DNA of 5,646 nucleotides from JAWLGW01 sp964569055 (lineage in GTDB: Bacteria > Planctomycetota > J058), in contig CAZMSZ010000456.1 of assembly GCA_964569055.1 (NCBI GenBank), positions 1 to 5,646 on the forward strand. The letters are read 5' to 3'. A program made the position numbers and the translations under genes. Positions 1 to 5,334 of this stretch are shown in pieces (position 1 is the first letter of the stretch; each line of letters begins with the position of its first letter). Under the pieces are notes generated by a model. It worked only from the letters and a program-made list of their open reading frames with translations, was not told where the DNA came from and did not search any database.

Positions 1-186
1 CCGCGCTCGCCCCTCGACGACGACGTGGCCTTCATTCACGAGCTGCTCGGCGAGCGGATCCTCGCGGTCCCGGGGGCCGGCTTCGGGACGCCCGGTCACT
101 TCCGCCTCTCCTACGCCGTCCCGCGCAGCACGATCGAGCGCGCCCTGCCCGGCTTCGCCCGCGTGCGCGCCCGCGTCGCGGGCTGA
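1..186 (+). CDS. Class I/II PLP-dependent aminotransferase, C-terminal end (5' truncated by window)
   Basis: Only the last 61 codons are present, in frame from base 1 to the TGA at 184-186. The visible part is the small C-terminal domain of a fold-type I, pyridoxal-phosphate-dependent aminotransferase. The stretch VPGAGFG followed by PGHFRLSYAV (about residues 23-40 of the fragment) is the conserved block in which the Arg (fragment residue 35) binds the substrate alpha-carboxylate, equivalent to Arg386 of aspartate aminotransferase. The wording is closest to aspartate/aromatic aminotransferases of subgroup I-gamma, but the lysine that binds PLP and the specificity residues lie outside the window, so the substrate cannot be stated. 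The protein would be cytosolic. It ends 29 bases before the next gene, which has its own promoter-like site, so co-transcription is not implied. Confidence 0.88.
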   Translation, partial: PRSPLDDDVAFIHELLGERILAVPGAGFGTPGHFRLSYAVPRSTIERALPGFARVRARVAG

Positions 187-202
187 GCGCGAGCGCGCGC
201 GC

Positions 203-208
203 TATCCT
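203..208 (+). promoter_or_regulatory. Putative -10 element giving a leaderless transcript
   Basis: TATCCT matches four of six positions of TATAAT and ends seven bases before the GTG at 216, so transcription starting at the usual distance would begin on or next to the start codon. There is no Shine-Dalgarno sequence in front of that GTG, which fits a leaderless mRNA. The TAT is the only AT-rich spot in an otherwise GCGC-rich gap. No convincing -35 box is visible. The same GCTATC context recurs before the antitoxin gene. Confidence 0.4.
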
Positions 209-215
209 TGGGGCC

Positions 216-947
216 GTGGAGCCCACCAAGCCGCGCAAGCTGCTGCGGATCGAGCGCGAGGCCCGCTTCGAGGCGGCGCGCAGCGCGCTGCTCGAGCGGC
301 TCGAGGGCGGGCGGCGCGACGACGGCTGGTTCCGCCCGCCGACGGTGGTCGGGCGCACGCTCGGGCGCGACGTGGCGGTCCACTTCCCGGGCGGGCCCGA
401 CGCGCGCCAGGTCCACGCCCAGGCGCGGATCCGCAGCGGCGAGCGGTTCCGCGCCTTCCCGCGCGCGCGCCTGTTGCGCGCGCTGGGCGCGCGCTACCTG
501 GTGCTGCGCGGGACCGCCCCGCCCGAGGGGGTCGCGTTCGCGGTCGAGCGGCTGCTCCGCGACTTCGAGGCCACGCAGGTCCTCGGCGGCGACGGGCTGG
601 TCCAGGCCACCCTGCGCTGGGACCCGGCCGCGCCCGACCCCGAGCGTGTGCTGCGCGTGCTCGAGCGGCTGCACCGGATCGCGCTGGCGCTCGAGCACGA
701 CGAGCGGCCGCTGCGCGAGTCGGGCGGCGAGCTCGCCTGCCCGTTCTGCCGCGAGGCGATCGACGAGGCCGCGCCGCTGGCGCGCTGCGACGCCTGCGGC
801 ACCCCGTATCACCCCTCCTGCTTCGAGGAGGGCGAGGGCTGCTCGATCTACGGCTGCCGCAACCGGAGCGCGCGGACCAGCTCGGGGCGCTGGCCGCAGG
901 TCCCGACCTCGCCGGCGCCCGAGAAGGGCGGCGATGCCGGCGCCTGA
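216..947 (+). CDS. Protein with C-terminal prokaryotic RING-like zinc finger
   Basis: A 243-residue protein of unknown role. Residues 175-214 hold a clear zinc-binding set: C175-x2-C178, C191-x2-C194, H199-x2-C202, then C209-x4-C214. This C4HC3 spacing, with CDAC, a following YHPSC and a final IYGC, is that of the prokaryotic RING-finger family (Prok-RING_1 type), which would bind two zinc ions. In eukaryotes RING folds recruit E2 enzymes; in bacteria the role of this family is mostly unknown, and no ubiquitin-like, E1 or E2 gene is visible here. Residues 1-165 contain no family I can name firmly. The pattern (GRTLGRDVAVHF near 46-57, an alternating helix/strand section, then LERLHRIALALE near 149-160) loosely resembles a recurrent unnamed domain of myxobacterial proteins. 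The tail after 215 is Ser/Pro-rich and probably disordered. No signal peptide or membrane segment is seen. The GTG start has no Shine-Dalgarno; a -10-like TATCCT seven bases upstream suggests leaderless expression. The end overlaps the next gene by 14 bases, so the two are probably translationally coupled. Confidence 0.8.
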   Translation: MEPTKPRKLLRIEREARFEAARSALLERLEGGRRDDGWFRPPTVVGRTLGRDVAVHFPGGPDARQVHAQARIRSGERFRAFPRARLLRALGARYLVLRGTAPPEGVAFAVERLLRDFEATQVLGGDGLVQATLRWDPAAPDPERVLRVLERLHRIALALEHDERPLRESGGELACPFCREAIDEAAPLARCDACGTPYHPSCFEEGEGCSIYGCRNRSARTSSGRWPQVPTSPAPEKGGDAGA

Positions 948-2301
948 GGCGCCCGCGCCGCCCCCCGAGCCGGTCGAGGTCCCGCGCGGGGCGCTGGTCC
1001 TGCTCGTCGGGGCGCGCGCCTCGGGCAAGACCACGTTCGCCCTGCGCTCGTTCCGCCCGACCGAGGTGGTCAGCGAGGCGCGCCTGTGCGCCGCGATCAG
1101 CGACCGCGAGCGCGACCCGGCGGCGGCGAGCGCCACCCGCGCGCTGCTGGAGCGGGTGGTGGAGGAGCGGCTGCGGCGGGGCCTGTTGACCTGCGTCGAC
1201 GCCGACCTCCTGGGCGAAGAGGCCCGCGCGCCGCTGCTCCGGCTGGCCGCGCGGCATCACGCCTCGGTCGTGGCGCTCGGGCTGCGCCTCCCCGCGGCGG
1301 TGTGCCTCGAGCGGCTGGTGCTCGCGCCCGGGGAGGGGCGAGTCGCGGCGGCCGCCGCCGTGCGCGAGCAGGCCACGCGCGCGCTGCCGGCCGCGCTCGC
1401 GGCGCTGCGCCGGCGCAAGCGGGTGCGCGTGGTCGAGCTCGCCCCCGAGGCGGTGGAGCGGGCGCAGGTGCGCGTGGTCCCGCTCCCCTGCCACCGCGAG
1501 CAAGAGGTCGGCCCGTTCGACGTGATCGGCGACGTGCACGGCTGCGCGGCCGAGCTCGACGCGTTGCTCGAGCGGCTGGGCTACCGGGCCGACGCGGGCT
1601 GGCGGCACCCCGGCGGGCGGCGCGCGGTGTTCGTGGGCGACCTCGTCGACCGCGGCCCGGGCAACCTCGCGGCGCTGGCCCGCGTGATCGGCATGGCCGA
1701 GGTCGGCGCCGCCTGGTGCGTCCTCGGCAACCACGACGAGAAGCTGCGCCGCTGGCTCGAGGGGCGCAAGGTCGAGGTGCGCGAGCACGGCCTGGCCCGC
1801 ACGGTGGCCGAGCTGGAGGCGCTCGCGCCCGCCGAGCGCGCGGCGTTCGCCCGCCGCGCGCTGGCGTTCCTGGCGGACCTCCCGAGCCACCTCGTGCTCG
1901 ACGGCGGGCGGCTGGTGGTGGCCCACGCGGGGATCGAGGCCGACATGATCGGGCGCGCGGGGAGCGCGGTGGACGCCTTCACCCGCTACGGCGACCCGAC
2001 CGGCGAGACCACGCCCGACGGCTGCCCCGTGCGGCGGGACTGGGCGCTGGGCTACGAGGGCGCGGCCTGCGTGGTCTACGGCCACACCCCCACCCCGCGG
2101 CCGCGCTGGCGCGGGCGGACCCTGAACGTCGACCAGGGCTGCTGCTTCGGCGGGCGGCTCTCGGCCCTCCGCTGGCCCGAGGGCGAGGTGGTCTCGGTCC
2201 CGGCGCTGCGGACGTGGGTTCCCCCGCGCGGCGGCTTCCGCCCGGCCACCCTGGCCCCGCCGGTCGAGCCGCCGCACGACCTGCCGCTCGACCCCCCGTA
2301 G
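934..2301 (+). CDS. Pnkp-like polynucleotide kinase-phosphatase: degenerate kinase domain, intact phosphatase, no ligase
   Basis: 455 residues in the domain order of bacterial Pnkp, the RNA end-healing enzyme. Residues 19-185 form a P-loop kinase-like domain: Walker A G26-x4-GKT (K32, T33), the FRPTEVVS segment (40-47), and VDAD (88-91) at the Walker B place. Residues 194-430 form a calcineurin-type phosphatase with every expected metal and active-site residue: D200/H202 (GDVHG), D236/R240 (GDLVDRGP), N266/H267 (GNHD), H331 (VAHAG), H384 (VYGHTP) and D400 (NVDQG). Known Pnkp phosphatases remove 3'-phosphate and 2',3'-cyclic phosphate ends from cut RNA. The kinase half is odd: where T4 Pnk and clostridial Pnkp have the general-base Asp and an Arg three residues on, this protein has A49 and C52, and VDATN has become VDADL, so 5'-OH phosphorylation is doubtful. 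The roughly 390-residue ligase domain of full Pnkp is absent; the protein stops after a Pro-rich tail. The ATG is supported by GAGAAGGG five bases upstream, within the preceding RING gene. No Hen1 methyltransferase, the usual Pnkp partner, is in the window. Confidence 0.85.
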   Translation: MPAPEAPAPPPEPVEVPRGALVLLVGARASGKTTFALRSFRPTEVVSEARLCAAISDRERDPAAASATRALLERVVEERLRRGLLTCVDADLLGEEARAPLLRLAARHHASVVALGLRLPAAVCLERLVLAPGEGRVAAAAAVREQATRALPAALAALRRRKRVRVVELAPEAVERAQVRVVPLPCHREQEVGPFDVIGDVHGCAAELDALLERLGYRADAGWRHPGGRRAVFVGDLVDRGPGNLAALARVIGMAEVGAAWCVLGNHDEKLRRWLEGRKVEVREHGLARTVAELEALAPAERAAFARRALAFLADLPSHLVLDGGRLVVAHAGIEADMIGRAGSAVDAFTRYGDPTGETTPDGCPVRRDWALGYEGAACVVYGHTPTPRPRWRGRTLNVDQGCCFGGRLSALRWPEGEVVSVPALRTWVPPRGGFRPATLAPPVEPPHDLPLDPP

Positions 2302-2316
2302 CTGGATGCGATCCGC

Positions 2317-2322
2317 TACACT
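2317..2322 (+). promoter_or_regulatory. Putative -10 element for clpP
   Basis: TACACT sits in the 69-base gap after the Pnkp-like gene, in the context CCGCTACACTACG. It matches four of six positions of TATAAT, and the gap is clearly less GC-rich than the flanking coding sequence. Transcription would start near 2329, leaving a leader of about 40 bases that contains the GGAGG ribosome-binding site of clpP. No clear -35 box is seen, so the call rests on position, composition and likeness to the elements at 203 and 5323. Confidence 0.4.
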
Positions 2323-2370
2323 ACGCCCCAAACCCGACCCGGACAGCAGCAACGGGCAGCGGAGGCACAG

Positions 2371-2943
2371 GTGTACAACGACCGGGAGCTGGAGCTCGTC
2401 CTCAAGAGCCGCACGATCGTGATCTCGGAGGACGTCAACTCCGAAATGGCGGGTGCGATCACCCGCATGATCACGTTCATGGAGGCCGACAACCCCGAGG
2501 CCCCGATCCTGGTGACGATCAACTCGCCGGGCGGCGAGGCCTACACCGGGCTCGGGATCTACGACACCCTGCGCTACACGAGCTGCCCGGTCTACACCCT
2601 GGTCAACGGGCTGTGCGCCAGCGCCGGGATCGTGATCCTGCTCAGCGCCGAGAAGGAGCGCCGGTTCAGCCTGCCGAGCTCGCGGTTCATGATCCACCAG
2701 CCGAGCGGCGGCGCGTCGGGCACGGCCTCGGACATCGAGATCAAGGCCGAGAACATGAAGGCGCTGCGCAAGATGTACTTCGACATCATCGCCGAGCGCT
2801 GCGGCCACGACGTCAACGAGGTCACCGAGAAGGCGCGCCGCGACTTCTGGCTGAGCGCGACCGAGGCCTCGGAGTACGGCCTGGTCAACCAGATCATCAC
2901 CAAGAAGTCGGACCTCGGGCTCCCCTTCCCGACCTCGCGCTGA
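2371..2943 (+). CDS. clpP: ClpP-family ATP-dependent protease proteolytic subunit, short N-terminus
   Basis: A 190-residue member of peptidase family S14. ClpP forms a double-ring barrel that degrades proteins fed by AAA+ unfoldases such as ClpX or ClpA. The catalytic triad is complete: S84 in GLCASAG, H109 in FMIHQP and D158 in RRDFWLSA. Other hallmarks are TINSPGG (49-55), which shapes the oxyanion and substrate site, the GGASGTASDIEI segment (113-124) leading into the handle helix, and EASEYGLV (165-172). The N-terminus is odd: only about ten residues precede the LKSR motif, where E. coli ClpP has a propeptide plus more than 20 mature residues forming the axial pore loop. The GTG start is well supported by GGAGG at 2361-2365. 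Upstream in frame there is no ATG, GTG or TTG back to the preceding stop, so the short form is probably real. No clpX, clpA or trigger-factor gene is adjacent, so this may be an accessory paralogue. The next gene begins 36 bases downstream and may share the transcript. Confidence 0.9.
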   Translation: MYNDRELELVLKSRTIVISEDVNSEMAGAITRMITFMEADNPEAPILVTINSPGGEAYTGLGIYDTLRYTSCPVYTLVNGLCASAGIVILLSAEKERRFSLPSSRFMIHQPSGGASGTASDIEIKAENMKALRKMYFDIIAERCGHDVNEVTEKARRDFWLSATEASEYGLVNQIITKKSDLGLPFPTSR

Positions 2944-2979
2944 GGCCCGCCCTCGGCCCGAGCCGCTGGTGACCTCGTC

Positions 2980-3798
2980 GTGAGCTGGACCCTCGCAGCG
3001 CTCACCGCGGGCGGCTTCGCGCTCGGCGGCGGCGCCGCCCTGGCCGCCCGCGCCTACCTGCGGCCGCTCGCGGCGCAGGGCGTCCCGCTGCTGCGCTATC
3101 GCCTGGTCGGCCCGCCGCGGCCCGGCTCGCCGCTCAACGAGCTGCGCGTCCCGCTCAGCAAGTTCGAGCCGGTGGTGCGCCACCTGGCTCGGCGCGGCTT
3201 CCGCGCGGTCGGGCTGGACGAGGCGCTCGAGGGCGCCCGCGACCGCGCGTTCCTCGCCGGCGCGCCGGTGGCCCTCAGCTTCGACGGCCCCTCGCGCACG
3301 TTCCTGAGCGAGGCCTGGCCCCTGCTGCAGCGGTACGGCCTGACCCGGGTGACGCTGTTCTTCCCCGCCAGCCGCCTCGGCCAGCGCGAGCTGACCTTCG
3401 GGCGGGGCCGCGCCGAGCCGCTGCTCGGCGAGGAGGACCTGGTCCGCCTGGCGAGCGAGGGGGTGACGATCGGCCTGCAGGCGCTCCTCCCGCCGCTAGA
3501 CGAGGTGGCGAGCGCCGAGCGCCTGGCCGAGGAGCGCGAGCGCCTGCGCGCCCTCACCGGCCAGCCGGTCGACTGCCTGGCCGCCGCCAGCCCCAACGTG
3601 GCCCTGCTGCGCGGCGCGAGGCGCGCCGGCTTCCGGGCCTTCGCCGACGTGAGCGAGCGCGCCGACGGCGTGCTCTACCGCGCCCGGGCCCGCGGCCCCG
3701 CCCCGCTGATCCTGCCGCGCTACGACGTCCTGCCCACCACGAGCCTGCTCGAGGTGGCGCTGGTGGTCAGCCGGCGGGTCGGGCCCACGATCTGGTAG
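2980..3798 (+). CDS. Membrane-anchored NodB/polysaccharide deacetylase-like protein, catalytic motifs lost
   Basis: A 272-residue protein. Residues 4-27 form one hydrophobic, Ala/Gly/Leu-rich segment that looks like an N-terminal membrane anchor or uncleaved signal, placing the rest outside the cytoplasmic membrane. Residues 55-225 follow the CE4/NodB deacetylase fold in order: a VPLSKFEPVVRHLARRGFRAV lead-in (57-77), VALSFDGPS (97-105) at the TFDDG position, PLLQRYGLTRVTLFFPA (114-130), EEDLVRLASEGVTIG (151-165), and ERLRALTGQPVDCLAAASPN (187-206). Active family members bind Zn or Co through Asp and two His in a HTxxHP motif and use the second Asp of DDG as base. Here DDG is reduced to D102-G-P, the two His positions are Q167 and P171, and the usual RPPxG or YPYG motif is AAASPN, so hydrolysis is unlikely. 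It may bind glycan or play a structural role. GTG at 2980 is preceded by a weak GGTGA (2968-2972). It lies 36 bases after clpP, possibly co-transcribed. Confidence 0.7.
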   Translation: MSWTLAALTAGGFALGGGAALAARAYLRPLAAQGVPLLRYRLVGPPRPGSPLNELRVPLSKFEPVVRHLARRGFRAVGLDEALEGARDRAFLAGAPVALSFDGPSRTFLSEAWPLLQRYGLTRVTLFFPASRLGQRELTFGRGRAEPLLGEEDLVRLASEGVTIGLQALLPPLDEVASAERLAEERERLRALTGQPVDCLAAASPNVALLRGARRAGFRAFADVSERADGVLYRARARGPAPLILPRYDVLPTTSLLEVALVVSRRVGPTIW

Positions 3799-3803
3799 CG
3801 GGT

Positions 3804-3828
3804 TGGCGCGGCGGGCGCCGCCGCGCCA
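3804..3828 (+). terminator. Perfect 11-bp GC-rich hairpin between the NodB-like and ribonuclease genes
   Basis: TGGCGCGGCGG (3804-3814) is exactly complementary to CCGCCGCGCCA (3818-3828), separated by a GCG loop. It begins five bases after the stop of the NodB-like gene. The stem resembles an intrinsic terminator, but no T-run follows (the next bases are CACTCC). It could therefore be a terminator of the T-less kind seen in high-GC genomes, a 3'-end protecting stem, or part of the leader of the next gene. High local GC makes shorter stems common, but an uninterrupted 11-bp match exactly in the gap is stronger than background. Confidence 0.5.
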
Positions 3829-3830
3829 CA

Positions 3831-3847
3831 CTCCTCCAGCGGAGGAG
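3831..3847 (+). promoter_or_regulatory. Hairpin covering the Shine-Dalgarno of the beta-CASP ribonuclease
   Basis: CTCCTCC (3831-3837) pairs perfectly with GGAGGAG (3841-3847) across an AGC loop. The right arm is the ribosome-binding site of the GTG start at 3853 (GGAGGAGG, 3841-3848). In RNA this 7-bp stem would hide the Shine-Dalgarno, and the left arm mimics the anti-Shine-Dalgarno end of 16S rRNA. It follows the 11-bp hairpin after only two bases, so the two stems may stack. This suggests translational control of the nuclease gene, for example opening by a protein or by cleavage of the leader. Control itself is inference. Confidence 0.5.
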
Positions 3848-3852
3848 GCCCT

Positions 3853-5247
3853 GTGAAGCTGCAGTTCTTCGGCGCGGTGCGCTCGGTCACCGGCTCGATG
3901 CACGTGATCGAGTGCGGGGGGAAGAAGGTCCTGCTCGAGTGCGGGCTGTACCAGGGCCGGCGGGACGAGGCGCGGCGACGCAACCGCGAGCTCCCGTTCG
4001 ACGCGGCCGCGATCGACGCGGCCACGCTGTCGCACGCGCACATCGACCACTCGGGCAACCTGCCCAACCTCGTCAAGAGCGGCTACCGCGGCACGATCTG
4101 GGCCACGCCGGCCACGACCGACCTCGCCCGCTCGCTCCTGCGCGACTCGGCCTTCCTGCAGGAGCGCGACGCGGAGTACCTCAACAAGAAGCGGAAGAAG
4201 CGCGGGGACGCGGCGGAGAAGCTGGTCGAGCCGATCTACACCCAGGAGGACGCGGCCGAGGCCATGCGCAGCTTCGAGCAGCTCCCCTACAAGAAGCCCA
4301 AGGAGGTCGCCCCCGGGGTCCGGGTGACGTTCCTCGACGCCGGGCACATCCTCGGCAGCGCGGTGGCGGTCTACGAGCTGCAGGAGAAGGGGCGCACGGT
4401 GCGGGTCGGCTTCACCGGCGACCTCGGCCGGCCGCACCACCCGATCCTGCGCGACCCGCAGTACTTGCCGCGGATCGACTACCTGATCACCGAGAGCACC
4501 TACGGCAACCGCCTGCACGAGGCGGCCGAGTCCATGAAGGAGCGGCTGCGGGTGGTGGTGAACGACACCTTCGAGCAGGGCGGGCGGGTGATCATCCCGG
4601 CGTTCTCGGTGGGCCGCACCCAGAACCTGCTCTACTACCTCGCCGAGCTGTTCCACGCGGGCGCGCTGCCGCGGGTCAAGATCTTCGTCGACAGCCCCCT
4701 GGCGATCGACGCCACCGAGGCCTACCGCGCGCACCCCGAGTGCTACGACGCCGAGACCCGGGCCCTGCTCGAGGAGAGCGGCAGCGTGTTCGGCTTCGAG
4801 CTGGTGACCTACACCCGCACCACCGAGCAGTCGATGGAGATCAACACCTACGACCAGCCGTGCATCGTGATCTCCGCCTCGGGCATGTGCGAGGGCGGAC
4901 GGATCCTGCACCACCTCAAGCACGGGATCACCAAGCCCGAGAACACCGTCCTGATCGTGGGCTACCAGGCCGAGCACACCCTGGGCCGCCGCCTCGTGGA
5001 CCGGGTGCCCAAGCTCAAGATCTACGGCCAGGAGTACAAGCTGCGCGCGCAGGTCAAGAAGATGAACGGGTTCTCGGCCCACGCCGACCGCGACGAGATG
5101 GCCACGTACATCAAGCACATCCCCGGGCTCAAGCGGGTGTTCGTCGTCCACGGCGAGGAGGACGCCTCCATGGCCTTCGCCGGCTACCTCGCGCGCCTGG
5201 GGATCAAGGCCCACGTGCCCACGCCCGGAGAGGTAGTCGAGCTGTAG
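3853..5247 (+). CDS. MBL-fold/beta-CASP ribonuclease (CPSF73/TTHA0252-like RNA metallo-hydrolase)
   Basis: A 464-residue two-zinc nuclease. Metallo-beta-lactamase motifs are all present: SHAHIDHSG (60-68; H61, H63, D65, H66), H165 in LDAGHILGSA and D190 in GFTGDLG. The beta-CASP cap is recognisable by E214 in TESTYGNR (213-220, motif A), PAFSVGRTQNLLYYL (249-263), DSPLAIDATEAY (280-291), ISASGMCEGGRILHHLKH (340-357), VGYQAEHTLGRRL (369-381) and H410 in NGFSAHADRDE (405-415, motif C). The C-terminal HGEEDA belongs to the RNA-specificity (RMMBL) segment. Length and motif spacing match the bacterial TTHA0252-like group rather than RNase J, which is about 100 residues longer. Relatives cut or trim RNA exo- and endonucleolytically in the cytoplasm; the target RNA here is unknown. 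The basic NKKRKKRG patch (111-118) may contact RNA. GTG start with a strong GGAGGAGG four bases upstream, which is itself folded into a hairpin. The preceding gene ends 54 bases upstream. Confidence 0.93.
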   Translation: MKLQFFGAVRSVTGSMHVIECGGKKVLLECGLYQGRRDEARRRNRELPFDAAAIDAATLSHAHIDHSGNLPNLVKSGYRGTIWATPATTDLARSLLRDSAFLQERDAEYLNKKRKKRGDAAEKLVEPIYTQEDAAEAMRSFEQLPYKKPKEVAPGVRVTFLDAGHILGSAVAVYELQEKGRTVRVGFTGDLGRPHHPILRDPQYLPRIDYLITESTYGNRLHEAAESMKERLRVVVNDTFEQGGRVIIPAFSVGRTQNLLYYLAELFHAGALPRVKIFVDSPLAIDATEAYRAHPECYDAETRALLEESGSVFGFELVTYTRTTEQSMEINTYDQPCIVISASGMCEGGRILHHLKHGITKPENTVLIVGYQAEHTLGRRLVDRVPKLKIYGQEYKLRAQVKKMNGFSAHADRDEMATYIKHIPGLKRVFVVHGEEDASMAFAGYLARLGIKAHVPTPGEVVEL

Positions 5248-5258
5248 CGCCGCGCGGA
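5241..5258 (+). repeat. Direct repeat, copy 1 (overlaps the ribonuclease stop codon)
   Basis: The 14 bases TAGCGCCGCGCGGA at 5245-5258 recur exactly at 5595-5608, 350 bases downstream. Including three more matching bases on the left, 17 of 18 positions agree (5241-5258 against 5591-5608). The first three bases of the core are the TAG stop of the ribonuclease gene. The two copies bracket the antitoxin gene and its promoter. Much of the core is GC-simple, so chance is possible. Confidence 0.45.
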
Positions 5259-5322
5259 AGAAGGCCCCTGGGGAAGGCCAGCTGGGTCCGTCAGCCGGAA
5301 TGCGGCTCGGCGGCCGCGGCGC

Positions 5323-5328
5323 TATCAT
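5323..5328 (+). promoter_or_regulatory. Putative -10 element giving a leaderless antitoxin transcript
   Basis: TATCAT matches five of six positions of TATAAT and ends six bases before the ATG at 5335, placing the transcription start on the A of the start codon. No Shine-Dalgarno is present in that space. The context GGCGCTATCAT echoes GCGCTATCCT before the RING gene. A -35 box is not evident. The rest of the 87-base gap (5248-5334) holds repeat copy 1 and short GGCC palindromes but no convincing terminator. Confidence 0.45.
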
Positions 5329-5334
5329 GAAGAC

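Noticed and set aside
169..183. Inverted repeat GCCCGCG-T-CGCGGGC at the end of the aminotransferase gene, considered as a terminator.
   Set aside because: It lies inside coding sequence, its loop is a single base, no T-run follows, and short GC palindromes are frequent at this base composition.
208..933. An upstream extension of the Pnkp-like frame, open from 208.
   Set aside because: The translation is Arg/Ser/Ala-rich and overlaps the RING gene, whose zinc-finger spacing shows its frame is the real one. The ATG at 934 has a good ribosome-binding site 20 residues before the P-loop motif.
288..1580. Recurring CTCGAGCGGCT blocks (near 292, 661, 1308, 1567), considered as a repeat family.
   Set aside because: They encode Leu-Glu-Arg-Leu in helices with the preferred codons of the genome, so they reflect codon bias.
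202..3183. A 993-codon open frame on the - strand and other long antisense frames.
   Set aside because: It runs antisense through four well-supported genes, has low-complexity Arg/Ala/Pro-rich translation and no motif. Such frames arise from extreme third-position GC.
5263..5285. GGCC/CCAGCTGG palindromes after the ribonuclease gene, considered as a terminator.
   Set aside because: The stems are only four bases or have one-base loops, and no T-run follows.
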